A DNA stretch of 64,000 nucleotides from Thiospirochaeta perfilievii (GTDB taxonomy: Bacteria > Spirochaetota > Spirochaetia > DSM-2461), in the NCBI RefSeq assembly GCF_008329945.1, contig NZ_CP035807.1:3038001-3102000 (forward strand). The letters are read 5' to 3'. Shown one piece after another: positions 17,469 through 26,896 of the stretch. Below the pieces are notes generated by a model. The model was not told the origin of the DNA and did not search any database. It worked only from the letters and a program-made list of their open reading frames with translations. Made by a program: the position numbers and the translations under genes. The first letter of the stretch is position 1, and every line of letters begins with the position of its first letter.

Positions 17469-20162
17469 TTAAAAATTATATTTATCTATTGAATCAATTC
17501 TGTAGTTAAACATTCGTTCGTTAATTTCGAAACTAAGAACATCTCCTACTACATGACCTAAGAGTTCAGCTCCTAAAGGAGACATATATGATATAATTCT
17601 ATTAGAAGGATCTGATTCCCATGTACCAAGTATTATATAGTTCTCATTCTCATTTGAATCAATGTTATGTAACATAATAGAAGTACCAAAAGATACTTTT
17701 GAAGAATCAACACTATCAGGATCAACAATTTTTGCTTTACCAATCTCTTCTTTTAATCTACCAATTGTTATATTAAGATTTTCTTGTCTCTCTTTTCCTG
17801 CTTTATACTCAGCATTCTCTTTAAGGTCTCCCATCTCAATTGCAATACCAATCTCCTTAGAGTTTTTAGGTATTTCAACATCTAAAATATGTTTAAGTTC
17901 TTTCTGCTTTTTAGCATAACTCTCTTCTAAGCAGTATAGACCCCTTGCAGAAGAGAACGTTTGTTCCACATCTTCTTCTCCATAAAACTTCATCTTAGGG
18001 AATTTTAAAGCAATCTTATCTTTTAATCCTAATCTAATTGAAGGATCTAACTCCTTAACATCATTAATAATACTAAATAGTCTAGCTACTTCATCTTGAT
18101 CAAATTCGTCTATGAAAGTATTAATTCTACCCTCTTTAAATAGGAAGCTTAATATCTGTCTATTGTACTTTCTATTATTAGCAGCGTCTTTTTTATTTTC
18201 AATATCCCTATAAGTCACTCTTAATAACTGAATAAGATTAACTAAAAGTTCACTATAACTTATATCTAGTTTTTCATACCAGTTCTCTTCATCAGCATTT
18301 CTAGCAAGCCAAATTAGAGACTCTCTGAACTCACGATGGTGGGTTATAATATCTTTAAAAAGAGAGATAACTCTATCTTTATGTCCAGTATGAATAAGTA
18401 CTTCTACAGTGTGTTTATTTAAGTAGTATGGAAATAGGTTTACAAAAATATCTACCCAATCTTCACAGTTAGTTCTTATAAGTGAGAGAAAATCCTTCTT
18501 ATAATCAGCTAATTTTATATTAGAGAATAGTTCTTCTAATTTTTCAATGTCATCAAAAAGTTCATTAAAACTATAGTTAATGCCTGGGTTTAAAAATGGA
18601 TAAACCTTCATTATATTATTAACAAAAATATAACTTGTTACTACATACTCATTCACATTTGCTGTATTTAAGAAAGATGTGAAGTATGAGAACATCTCTC
18701 CAAAAAATTCAGAATCTGGATCAGAGTTTTCTAAAAACTCATTAATAACTTCAAGTCTATTAAAGAACTTTGAGTCAGCTCTAAATTTATTGTATGCTTT
18801 TTCCTCATATGATATAGGCTTATCTCTAACAATAAATTTATCAAGGTTATCAGGTAGGTTACCAAAGCTTGAATCAGTTTTTAATGTTTTTCTAGCCTCT
18901 GCACCCCAAGTAGTCCACTCACCTGGAGTTAACACAGAAGGTACAAGTTCAGCTTTAATTTTTTTCATATCAGCTGATTCAAAACTATTAATAATTGTAG
19001 TTAAAGCCCATTTTACATCACCTTTAACTTTTGCCTTTAATTTATCCTTAGCAATAACACCTTTTAATACCCAAATGTGCTTTTTATTTAAACTTGTTAA
19101 AGAGTTCACAGCCATTTTTAGAGACATTGAATGGCCTCTTTTTTTAACAAAATCAATAATGATATTATCACCATCGATATTTTTAATTACCCCAATATCC
19201 CATGTTCTATGGTATACAAAGTTTCCAGCATCAAAGGAGATATGTTTTTCAAAATCTGATATTGCATCGTGAACATGTCTCCAGCCTTGGCTTAAATTAG
19301 ATAATCTTATATATTCGTCAAGATGACTATTATCAGAATATTTATTTTTAAAACAGTTAGTTATCTCTTTTCTTGCCCAACCATATTTAGGATCTAATAT
19401 AAGAATCTTCTTTAAAATTATTATACATGTATCCCAATCTTCTTCTTCATTAAATTTAGGATAGAGTTCTTCTAAAAGAATAATTGATTTTTCAGCACCA
19501 ATTATTTTTGTGTTTTTATTTGCTACATGAATAAAGAAATCAATATCAGTATGGCAATACTCGACTAATTTACTCCAAATTTCACCAATATTACCAACCA
19601 TTTTTTTGTTAATATATCTGTAAATAGCTTTTTTATAATAGCTAACGGCATGGTCAATATCTCCAGCTTCTTCCTTAGCAATAGCTAGTTTTTTAATAAT
19701 ATCAGCTTCTTCATAATCAATTTTGATTAATCTTTCCCATACAGCGTATAAATTTTCTTTATCATTCTCTTGAGTATAGTATTCTGCTAAAGTTTTTAAT
19801 GCTTGTTTATTCTCACCAAACTCTAATATTTTGTCGCATAAGTATTTAACAATATTCCACTTAGAATTTTTCACGAAGATATTAATTAAGATGATAAAAC
19901 TAGTATCATCAACAAGTTGAGTTTCTAATGAAATCATTCCTGATAAATAAAGTGCAATTAAACTATTTTTAGAACCTTCTAAGTGTTCATTTGTTAGCTC
20001 CATTGCTTCATCCGCTTCATTGTTTTCCGTAATTTCTTCTAATAAATCATTTAGGATATTAAAATTACTAATGCTCCAAGATGCAATACCGCTTCCAGTC
20101 CATTTTTCTTCCTTAAGCATATCGCTTAATTTATTAATAGTTTCACTCATCTTTAAAAACAC
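17469..20162 (-). CDS. greA: Transcription elongation factor GreA with long TPR-like N-terminal extension
   Basis: 897 residues. The last 155 or so are a complete GreA: an N-terminal coiled coil with GDLKENAEYKAGKERQ, whose acidic tip (Asp and Glu) promotes RNA cleavage by backtracked RNA polymerase, and a C-terminal FKBP-like domain with SPLGAELLG. GreA alone is normally about 160 residues. The first 740 residues are helical with TPR-like units in the first third (ADIIKKLAIAKEEAGDIDHA). Similar large GreA proteins are annotated in Borrelia, so this is a spirochaete architecture. The downstream gene on the same strand starts from its own promoter; the TPR gene upstream (20169-21146) is 6 bp away and co-oriented. 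Confidence 0.93.
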   Translation of the reverse strand: MFLKMSETINKLSDMLKEEKWTGSGIASWSISNFNILNDLLEEITENNEADEAMELTNEHLEGSKNSLIALYLSGMISLETQLVDDTSFIILINIFVKNSKWNIVKYLCDKILEFGENKQALKTLAEYYTQENDKENLYAVWERLIKIDYEEADIIKKLAIAKEEAGDIDHAVSYYKKAIYRYINKKMVGNIGEIWSKLVEYCHTDIDFFIHVANKNTKIIGAEKSIILLEELYPKFNEEEDWDTCIIILKKILILDPKYGWARKEITNCFKNKYSDNSHLDEYIRLSNLSQGWRHVHDAISDFEKHISFDAGNFVYHRTWDIGVIKNIDGDNIIIDFVKKRGHSMSLKMAVNSLTSLNKKHIWVLKGVIAKDKLKAKVKGDVKWALTTIINSFESADMKKIKAELVPSVLTPGEWTTWGAEARKTLKTDSSFGNLPDNLDKFIVRDKPISYEEKAYNKFRADSKFFNRLEVINEFLENSDPDSEFFGEMFSYFTSFLNTANVNEYVVTSYIFVNNIMKVYPFLNPGINYSFNELFDDIEKLEELFSNIKLADYKKDFLSLIRTNCEDWVDIFVNLFPYYLNKHTVEVLIHTGHKDRVISLFKDIITHHREFRESLIWLARNADEENWYEKLDISYSELLVNLIQLLRVTYRDIENKKDAANNRKYNRQILSFLFKEGRINTFIDEFDQDEVARLFSIINDVKELDPSIRLGLKDKIALKFPKMKFYGEEDVEQTFSSARGLYCLEESYAKKQKELKHILDVEIPKNSKEIGIAIEMGDLKENAEYKAGKERQENLNITIGRLKEEIGKAKIVDPDSVDSSKVSFGTSIMLHNIDSNENENYIILGTWESDPSNRIISYMSPLGAELLGHVVGDVLSFEINERMFNYRIDSIDKYNF

Positions 20163-20168
20163 CTCTAT

Positions 20169-21146
20169 CTAATTTAAGTATAAGTCGTAAATTTTTTTAT
20201 CTAATAGTTTAATATTCAATAAAATTTCTTCAATCTCTGTTTTAGTAGCATTTGTCGAAACAAAAAAATCTAAAAGTCTAAAATAGTGATTAATTAATCT
20301 AGGAATTACGATTCCTCTATTAATCTCTCCAATAGTTAGTTGATTGTTAAGCGAGTATATACTCTGCTTTAGTAGTCCAACTTCAATTGGTTTTAGTTCT
20401 TTTTTCACTGAAAAAAGTCCTAAGATTGTACCATATACAGGTATCCACTCTTTTAATTCATTTAAAGGATACTCTTTATACTCTAAGTTTTCGATAATCT
20501 TTTTAATAATCATCGATTCTAAAGAGTCTAAATCAATATCCTGGGGAGCAATAAAAAAAGCCTCCCTAAAAAACAATTTTGAATGTTTTTCTTCATCAAT
20601 TAATGAGTAAACATCTGCCAACTGGGCTAAAATAGAAGAGCTGTTTTTTGTAATAGTAACCGCCTCTTCTAGTAATTTTTGAGCTAAATCATAATCACCC
20701 AGTATCTTTTGACAAAAACCCTGCTTTAATAGTAGATCAGGATTCTTTTCATTATTAGTTAGCTCACTATATCTTTTGAAAGATATATAAGCGGTATTGT
20801 AAATCCAGTGTTCAATATCTTTAACACCATGATCGATTAATATTGAGTTTTGATGTATATAACTCTTAGTAAAACTCTTTGCTTCCCTAAGTAAATACTC
20901 ACCTTTTTCAAAAAAATCATCAATTTTATCAAGTTTTACTTGACGTTCCTTCCAATACCCTGCTATTTTCATACCAGATTTAGCTTCGATACTCTCGAAA
21001 TTAATCACCAAAGCATCATGAAATGCATCCCATGATTCTTCTATTTTACCTTGGTATAAAAAATCTTTGGCAAAGTTTAAATGTTTTTCAAAGCTCTTTT
21101 GATTAAATTCGCTTAACCTTTTGTTCTTTTTTACACCACTTCGCAT
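20169..21146 (-). CDS. TPR-repeat protein, unknown
   Basis: 325 residues, no signal peptide, with TPR-like helical pairs around residues 20-60 (NFAKDFLYQGKIEESWDAF) and 145-215 (LLLKQGFCQKILGDYDLAQKL, then ILAQLADVYSLIDEEKHS). It is the first gene of a two-gene unit with the GreA fusion (6 bp apart), which suggests a partner role for that large protein. Otherwise unassigned. Confidence 0.75.
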   Translation of the reverse strand: MRSGVKKNKRLSEFNQKSFEKHLNFAKDFLYQGKIEESWDAFHDALVINFESIEAKSGMKIAGYWKERQVKLDKIDDFFEKGEYLLREAKSFTKSYIHQNSILIDHGVKDIEHWIYNTAYISFKRYSELTNNEKNPDLLLKQGFCQKILGDYDLAQKLLEEAVTITKNSSSILAQLADVYSLIDEEKHSKLFFREAFFIAPQDIDLDSLESMIIKKIIENLEYKEYPLNELKEWIPVYGTILGLFSVKKELKPIEVGLLKQSIYSLNNQLTIGEINRGIVIPRLINHYFRLLDFFVSTNATKTEIEEILLNIKLLDKKIYDLYLN

Positions 21147-21244
21147 TCCTCTAAGAATACATCAGTTAAGGGTGGAGAGTCAACAAACCTACATAAAATA
21201 ATCTGTATTTGATTATAATATTAAATAGGTGGTATTATTAAAAT

Positions 21245-21919
21245 ATGAAAGATGAAGATATAGAAAATAAAAAAATCATAAGTGCACCTTCCGTTTTAAG
21301 TGCAAATTTTTCAAAAATGGGAGAAGCCATTAATACAATTAACGAAGCTGGTGCAGATTGGGTTCATTTAGATGTTATGGATGGATCATTTGTACCTGTT
21401 ATAACTTTTGGTCATAAACTTGTTGAGGATATAAGACCGTTAACTGACAAGGTCTTTGATGTTCACTTAATGGTCAATAATCCAGGTAATCAAATTGAAA
21501 ATTTTATTAACGCTGGTGCAAACTATTTAACAATCCACTATGAGGCTGATTTACACTTAAATAGTACTCTAAAAAGAATTAGAGATTTAGGTTGCAAATG
21601 TGGAGTGTCCATTATTCCATCTACACCTGTATCTGTTTTAGAGCATATTCTCCCTTTTGTAGATCTGGTTTTGGTTATGTCTGTTAATCCCGGTTTTGGA
21701 GGACAAACTTTAATAGAAGATACATTAATTAAAGTTACACAACTTGCCGACATTAAAAAAGAGAGAGGTTTTGATTATTTAATTTCCATTGATGGTGGAG
21801 TTAATAGAAACACTGCTTCTAAGGTCATTTCATCAGGAATAGATGTATTTGTTGCAGGATCTGCTTTTTTTGGGGCACAAAATCCTAAAGAAGAATTAAA
21901 AATAATTAAAGGGTATTAA
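21245..21919 (+). CDS. rpe: Ribulose-phosphate 3-epimerase
   Basis: Interconverts ribulose 5-phosphate and xylulose 5-phosphate in the pentose phosphate pathway. 224 residues, a TIM barrel with SAPSVLSANF, WVHLDVMDGSFVP with metal-binding His and Asp, HLMVNNP, VLVMSVNPGFGGQ and ISIDGGVNRNTA carrying the second catalytic Asp. ATG 21245 follows AGGTGG. First gene of a probable rpe-dtd operon with tight spacing. Confidence 0.96.
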   Translation: MKDEDIENKKIISAPSVLSANFSKMGEAINTINEAGADWVHLDVMDGSFVPVITFGHKLVEDIRPLTDKVFDVHLMVNNPGNQIENFINAGANYLTIHYEADLHLNSTLKRIRDLGCKCGVSIIPSTPVSVLEHILPFVDLVLVMSVNPGFGGQTLIEDTLIKVTQLADIKKERGFDYLISIDGGVNRNTASKVISSGIDVFVAGSAFFGAQNPKEELKIIKGY

Positions 21920-21929
21920 ACGGGGTATT

Positions 21930-22823
21930 ATGTCTTCCAATAAAATTTTGATAGTTTTTTATATAATAATAATGTCAAATTTTTGCTTTGCAGAAGTTTT
22001 AGTTGATAATGATATGGTAAAAGGGATAGATTACTATTCAAAAAAGAGTTACTTAGACTCTGTATACCATTTTAATTTAGTTATAGCAAAGAATAATAAA
22101 CTATTAAATGAGGCTTACTATTGGAAGGCAAAAGCACTGTATGAGTTAAACCTCTATGATCAGTCTAAAAGTACCCTAGAACTTTTTTTTAGAAAAGCTA
22201 CAATTCAAACTTCATATTATGAAGACTCTAGGTTTTTATATTGTAAAATTTTCTACAAATTAAAAAAGTATGATGATGCTTTACTACTGTTTAATCAGTT
22301 TACTAGAAATAAATCATTTAATTTTTATGCTAATGCAGCTATATTTTGGATTGGAGAGACATATTTACAACTCTCTAACTTAAAATTAGCTAAAAAGTCC
22401 TTTGAACAGTACCTAAAAATATATCCTGATAATAAGATTGCTCTAAATAGGATTACTAATATAGATAATATTTTATCTATTATGGAAAAGAAGAATTCAT
22501 CAGATAAAATCACAACTCTAGATAAGGCTTCATGGTTATCTGAATATGTCTCTATTGAGCAGAAAGAGGCAACTAATTCAGATAAAAAGTACATATCAAA
22601 TTTTTTAGATAGCTTTGAAAATAAGGATGAGTTTTTCGATTGGTTATCAAAATACTACTTAGTAGATAAAAAAAATGAAAAAAGTAGTGATAAAGAGAAT
22701 ATAATTAAAGTAGAAGATAAGTCTGATAAGCCTATGGAGAGTAGTGAATTAGATTATATAGAAAAGGCTCTATTAGATGAACTAGAAATGAAAGTTTTAG
22801 AAGAGTTAGGAGTTTCAAATTGA
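21930..22823 (+). CDS. Exported TPR-repeat protein
   Basis: 297 residues. The first 22 form a signal peptide ending NFCFA. TPR-like units follow at about residues 35-165 (NEAYYWKAKALYELNLYDQS, FKLKKYDDALLLF, EQYLKIYPDN). The C-terminal third is low-complexity Lys/Glu/Asp/Ser. It overlaps the next start by 4 bases (TTGA). Likely periplasmic, perhaps a scaffold; no specific function can be given. Confidence 0.75.
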   Translation: MSSNKILIVFYIIIMSNFCFAEVLVDNDMVKGIDYYSKKSYLDSVYHFNLVIAKNNKLLNEAYYWKAKALYELNLYDQSKSTLELFFRKATIQTSYYEDSRFLYCKIFYKLKKYDDALLLFNQFTRNKSFNFYANAAIFWIGETYLQLSNLKLAKKSFEQYLKIYPDNKIALNRITNIDNILSIMEKKNSSDKITTLDKASWLSEYVSIEQKEATNSDKKYISNFLDSFENKDEFFDWLSKYYLVDKKNEKSSDKENIIKVEDKSDKPMESSELDYIEKALLDELEMKVLEELGVSN

Positions 22824-24169
22824 AAAGTAAAATATTTTTACTATACTTACTTATAACTATATCACTATTTTCTGAGTCAAATATTCTAGAAAATTCCAGT
22901 TTTGGAATTAAAGAGAGTAGGGATGGGTACATTGATTTATATTTAAAAGGTAAAAGTAGTGAGATTACTACAGTTTTAGACTCTGTAAACTACCTTAACT
23001 CCAGGATTTATATAAAAGACAGCGATAAACGATTTTATTTAAGGGATAAATCAAAGTTCGCCATTACCGTAAGTGAAAATCAGTTTGAAATAAAATGGAG
23101 ATCTGACTCTGCTGATGTTATTGAGATATATAAAATTAACAATCTTGGGTTTGACTACTCTATAGAGTTAATAAATAGAACAGATGTAAATAGAAATTTT
23201 GGAATTTATTTAATGTACGATACTTATTTTGGGGAAGATAGTCATGAGCATTTTATTGTTAATGATGATAAAATTGTTAAATATGAGAAAACATATAATA
23301 ACTTAGAGGTTCCTTTCTCTATTAAGTCTAAAAATGAAAGAGAACAGTTTATTGAGTTTAGATTAACAGATAAAGGATTCACTAAACCAGATAGTGTAAT
23401 TCTTGGAAATTGGGATCGTTTAGCCTTTAGTAAAAAGTGGCCATATATTCCTAAGGCCGGAGGATTATTCTCCTATGGTTATTACTCGATAAATGACTCT
23501 GGGATAGGTTTGGTATTTAATGGACAGTATATAGAGCCTAATGAATCAGTTGTCTTTAAATTTGGGATAAATCTTGTATCAAATAAAATAGTTAATAAAG
23601 AAAAAACTACAATTGTTAAAGAAAAGAAATGGATAACCCTAGAGAGAGAGAACGATCTACAGGCAGATGATAAAGTCGTAGAAGATAATGTAGTAGAAGA
23701 TAATATAGTAGAAGATAATATAGTAGAAGATAATATAGTAGAAGATAATATAGTAGAAGATAATATAGTAGAAGATAATATAGTAGAAGATAATATAGTA
23801 GAAGATAATATAGTAGAAGATAATATAGTAGAAGATAATATAGTAGAAGATAATATAGTAGAAGATAATATAGTAGAAGATAATATAGTAGAAGATAATA
23901 TAGTAGAAGATAATATAGTAGAAGATAATATAGTAGAAGATAATATAGTAGAAGACAATATAGTAGAAGACAATATAGTAGAAGATAATATAGTAGAAGA
24001 TAATATAGTAGAAGACAATATAGTAGAAAATAAAAAAATAAAAACTGATAAGGAAGAACTTCTTTTAATGCTGGAATATATTCAGAAGAAAAAAAGAGGT
24101 GAGGATGTATCAGGATATAATTTTAATGAAGATGACATCTTAGAGAAGCTGAAAGAGAGAAATGAGTAA
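22820..24169 (+). CDS. Exported protein with 23 tandem EDN(I/V)V pentapeptides
   Basis: 449 residues from a TTG that overlaps the previous stop. Signal peptide at residues 1-18 (MKSKIFLLYLLITISLFS). Residues 25-265 form a beta-rich domain with SFGIKESRDGYIDLYLKG near its start, unknown to me. Residues 288-402 are 23 copies of EDNIV or EDNVV encoded by a 15-bp tandem repeat, then a short helical tail. The acidic repeat could be an extended, hydrophilic spacer. Copy number changes would keep the frame. The opposite strand is also open through the repeat, an artefact of its composition. Confidence 0.8.
   Translation: MKSKIFLLYLLITISLFSESNILENSSFGIKESRDGYIDLYLKGKSSEITTVLDSVNYLNSRIYIKDSDKRFYLRDKSKFAITVSENQFEIKWRSDSADVIEIYKINNLGFDYSIELINRTDVNRNFGIYLMYDTYFGEDSHEHFIVNDDKIVKYEKTYNNLEVPFSIKSKNEREQFIEFRLTDKGFTKPDSVILGNWDRLAFSKKWPYIPKAGGLFSYGYYSINDSGIGLVFNGQYIEPNESVVFKFGINLVSNKIVNKEKTTIVKEKKWITLERENDLQADDKVVEDNVVEDNIVEDNIVEDNIVEDNIVEDNIVEDNIVEDNIVEDNIVEDNIVEDNIVEDNIVEDNIVEDNIVEDNIVEDNIVEDNIVEDNIVEDNIVEDNIVEDNIVEDNIVEDNIVENKKIKTDKEELLLMLEYIQKKKRGEDVSGYNFNEDDILEKLKERNE
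23681..24025 (+). repeat. 15-bp tandem repeat, 23 units, in frame
   Basis: The unit GAAGATAATATAGTA repeats 23 times with no indels. Unit 1 has GTAGTA in place of ATAGTA, and the units starting at 23951, 23966 and 24011 have GAC for GAT. The rest are identical, indicating recent expansion or homogenisation. 15 bp keeps the reading frame. Confidence 0.97.
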
Positions 24170-25274
24170 GAAGCCAAAAGAGATAAAGTTAGGACAGTTA
24201 TATTTAAATAGAGGAGAGTATTCAAGGGTTATACGTCTATTAGAACCTAAAGTACCTCTTTTCTTGGAAAATAAGGATTTCTACCCAATTTTAGGTAAAG
24301 CCTTTTTTTATACTGGAGATTATGCTGGATCGAAATTGTATTTTGATAGAGGACAGAAAATCCATTGGGATATTGAGAGTTCCCTCTATTTAGCTGTTTT
24401 AGGGCTAAAAAGAAGGGATTTTAATAGTGCTATTAGAATTTGGTTAGATATTCTAGATGAAGACCCAAGTAATAAAATTGCACAAAAAGGTTTAACAACT
24501 CTTAAAAAATACTCTACTATGGATGATCTAGAGAGCTTTATACACTCAAAAAAGCTAGATAAATTAGTTCCAAGAAAATTATTGCTACCAACTAGAGGTA
24601 CAATTGTTTCATTAATAATAGTCAGTGTATTAGTTTTATTCTCAGTTCTGTTTGTAAAACTAGATTTAGCAGAACACTTTATAAATCTTAATATTTCAAA
24701 AAATAATTTAAATGAAGATCGTGTAGGAGTTATGGATTTTAGTCTAGAGAGCTTAGATAAGAACTATTTAGACTTTGAAAAACAATCCATTTATACTTTT
24801 AGTAGTGCACAAATAGAAGAGTACTTTAAAACAGCATCACTACTGTTTAAGCAAGAGAAGGATAATTTAGTTCTTAGTTACTTGAATCTTATAAAGTATT
24901 CAAATGCAAATGAAACAATAAAGAAAAAGGCTGAACTTTTAAGTGGTTATTTAGTTGAACCTGAATGGACTAGTTATTCTGATGAAATAGAGTATTTTGA
25001 TGTAGCAAACAATATATATCAGTATGAAGGTTGTATTGTAAAGTGGAAAGGCAGATTATCAAATCTAGAAATTAAAGATAAAAAAATACACTTTTCATTT
25101 CTTGTAGGTTATGAGAACGGTAAAGTTCTAGATGGTGTAATTCCTGTAGAGTTAAATGAAAATGTTAAGATTCAAGAGAATCAACCTATTGAAGTATTAG
25201 GAAAAGTTGTTCTTAGAAACAACACTTTTTACCTTGAAGCAAAAACTGTAATGCAGTACATAGTTAAAAATTAA
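24162..25274 (+). CDS. TPR-containing single-pass membrane protein
   Basis: 370 residues. TPR-like helices fill residues 10-120 (LGQLYLNRGEYSRVIRLLEP, LGKAFFYTGDYAGS). A single membrane helix lies at about 147-168 (TIVSLIIVSVLVLFSVLF). The remainder appears to be outside the cytoplasm, ending with a beta-rich module with CIVKWKGRLSNLEI. The start overlaps the end of the repeat gene by 8 bp, and dtd begins on the base after its stop. Orientation predicted: N-terminus in the cytoplasm. Function unknown. Confidence 0.75.
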   Translation: MSKKPKEIKLGQLYLNRGEYSRVIRLLEPKVPLFLENKDFYPILGKAFFYTGDYAGSKLYFDRGQKIHWDIESSLYLAVLGLKRRDFNSAIRIWLDILDEDPSNKIAQKGLTTLKKYSTMDDLESFIHSKKLDKLVPRKLLLPTRGTIVSLIIVSVLVLFSVLFVKLDLAEHFINLNISKNNLNEDRVGVMDFSLESLDKNYLDFEKQSIYTFSSAQIEEYFKTASLLFKQEKDNLVLSYLNLIKYSNANETIKKKAELLSGYLVEPEWTSYSDEIEYFDVANNIYQYEGCIVKWKGRLSNLEIKDKKIHFSFLVGYENGKVLDGVIPVELNENVKIQENQPIEVLGKVVLRNNTFYLEAKTVMQYIVKN

Positions 25275-25721
25275 ATGAGAGCAGTTATACAGAGAGTCAG
25301 AGACGCTAGTGTTAGGGTCGATAGTGAAATACAGGGTCAAATTGATGTTGGTTTATTAGTCTATGTTGGTTTTGATGTGGATGATGATGATAAAGATTTA
25401 GATTGGATGATTAAAAAGATTCCAAACTTAAGGGTTTTTAATGACATTGATGATGTTATGAATCTCTCTTCAATGGATTTAGGTCATGATATTCTTGTTA
25501 TTTCACAATTCACTCTTCTTGCTAACTGTAAAAAGGGAAGAAGACCATCCTATGAGCGAGCAGCTAAACCTAATGAGGCAAGGTTAATGTATGAAAATTT
25601 TATTTCTAAGCTTAGCCAAACTGGTTTAAATATTCAAAGTGGAGTTTTTCAAGCTGATATGAAAGTTCAGTATCTCAATGATGGCCCGGTAACAATAATT
25701 TTAGATAGTAAAGAAAAATAA
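25275..25721 (+). CDS. dtd: D-aminoacyl-tRNA deacylase
   Basis: Removes D-amino acids (and glycine) mischarged to tRNA. 148 residues, normal for DTD. Starts MRAVIQRVRDASVRVD and has the two signature cross-subunit motifs in modified form, SQFTLLANCKKGRRPSYERA and NDGPVTI. The start follows the previous stop without a gap, so it is translationally coupled. Downstream is the recA promoter region. Confidence 0.95.
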   Translation: MRAVIQRVRDASVRVDSEIQGQIDVGLLVYVGFDVDDDDKDLDWMIKKIPNLRVFNDIDDVMNLSSMDLGHDILVISQFTLLANCKKGRRPSYERAAKPNEARLMYENFISKLSQTGLNIQSGVFQADMKVQYLNDGPVTIILDSKEK

Positions 25722-25755
25722 ATTCTACTTAACATTTTTTTAGTAGTATGATACT

Positions 25756-25785
25756 TTGAATTAATACTAATTTTAAGTGTATTAT
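25756..25785 (+). promoter_or_regulatory. Candidate recA promoter
   Basis: TTGAAT at 25756-25761 and TATTAT at 25780-25785 are 18 bp apart, 17 bp before the recA ATG. I saw no clear LexA-type dyad over it. Confidence 0.45.
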
Positions 25786-25801
25786 ATTATTAGAGGTGTA
25801 T

Positions 25802-26872
25802 ATGGCTATTGATGATAAAAAAGAAGATAAACTAAAAGCTTTAGAGGCTGCAAAGTTACAGATAGATAAACAGTATGGTAAGGGCTCTTTAATGCGTATG
25901 GGAGAGGCTGAAAAACTTAAAGTTGAAGTTATTCCTTCTGGTTCTATACTACTTGACGAGGCTATCGGTGTTGGTGGATACCCAAAGGGCCGGATTATTG
26001 AGATTTATGGGCCTGAATCATCTGGTAAGACTACACTGGCTCTTCATGCAATTGCGGAGTGCCAAAAGATGGGTGGAATTGCTGCATTTGTTGATGCAGA
26101 GCACGCTATGGATCCTGCTTATGCAAGAAATTTAGGTGTTAATGTAGATGACCTTTGGATATCTCAACCTGATACAGGTGAGCAAGCTTTGGAAATTACT
26201 GAGTCTTTAGTAAGATCAGGAGCTGTGGATATAATCGTAGTTGACTCTGTCGCTGCTTTAACTCCCCAAGCTGAAATTGATGGGGATATGGGTGACTCCC
26301 ACATGGGACTACAAGCTAGACTTATGAGTCAAGCCTTACGTAAATTAACAGGAGTTATATCTAAGTCTGGATGTAGCCTAATTTTTATCAACCAGATAAG
26401 AATGAAGATTGGGGTTATGTTTGGGAATCCAGAGACTACAACTGGTGGTAATGCATTAAAGTTTTACTCCTCTTTAAGAATGGAAGTTCGGAAAATAGAG
26501 ACTATGTCCAAAGGGCAAGAAGATGCTACAGGAAATAGAGTTAGGGTTAAGATTGTTAAAAATAAAGTAGCTCCTCCTTTTAGAAAGGTCGAATTAGAAA
26601 TAATTTTTGGTAAGGGTATATCAGCTACAGCTAGTCTATTAGATGGGGCTCTTAAATTTGATTTTATACAAAAAAGTGGTGCTTGGTACTCATATAAAGA
26701 TGCTAAAATTGGTCAAGGTAGAGAAAATGTTAAGATTTATCTTGATGAAAACCCAGAGATCTTTAATGAACTTGATATTTTAGTTCGAAAGAAAATATTT
26801 GGTGAAGTTACACCTATTGAAACTGATAAAAAAACAACAAAAGCTGCCGCTAAGCAGCCTGCTAACAAATAA
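25802..26872 (+). CDS. recA: RecA recombinase
   Basis: Forms ATP-dependent filaments on single-stranded DNA for strand exchange and SOS signalling. About 356 residues from ATG 25802; the in-frame GTG at 25796 is part of the ribosome binding site AGAGGTG. Walker [32 protein letters not shown] (Walker B), [36 protein letters not shown] (shortened here to its known L2 context) are all present. The C-terminus is short and basic. A bidirectional terminator follows. Confidence 0.98.
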   Translation: MAIDDKKEDKLKALEAAKLQIDKQYGKGSLMRMGEAEKLKVEVIPSGSILLDEAIGVGGYPKGRIIEIYGPESSGKTTLALHAIAECQKMGGIAAFVDAEHAMDPAYARNLGVNVDDLWISQPDTGEQALEITESLVRSGAVDIIVVDSVAALTPQAEIDGDMGDSHMGLQARLMSQALRKLTGVISKSGCSLIFINQIRMKIGVMFGNPETTTGGNALKFYSSLRMEVRKIETMSKGQEDATGNRVRVKIVKNKVAPPFRKVELEIIFGKGISATASLLDGALKFDFIQKSGAWYSYKDAKIGQGRENVKIYLDENPEIFNELDILVRKKIFGEVTPIETDKKTTKAAAKQPANK

Positions 26873-26896
26873 AAATAGCCCCTTTGTGGGCTATTT
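26873..26896. terminator. Bidirectional terminator between recA and uup
   Basis: AAATAGCCC (26873-26881) pairs with GGGCTATTT (26888-26896) around CTTTGT. It starts directly after the recA stop and overlaps the stop of the convergent ABC-F gene. Confidence 0.8.

Noticed and set aside
18679-19272. Plus-strand 197-residue open frame inside the GreA fusion gene
   Set aside because: Antisense to a conserved gene, without ribosome binding site or recognisable features.
23482-24018. Long minus-strand open frame rich in SSTIL repeats
   Set aside because: It mirrors the 15-bp tandem repeat of the plus-strand gene; no start signal, and the repeat lacks stops on both strands by composition.
23681-24025. 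CRISPR array
   Set aside because: Units are 15 bp, contiguous, without spacers, and in coding frame.
25741-25801. LexA/SOS operator before recA
   Set aside because: The promoter region has no clear dyad of a known LexA type; only a sigma-70-like promoter is supported.
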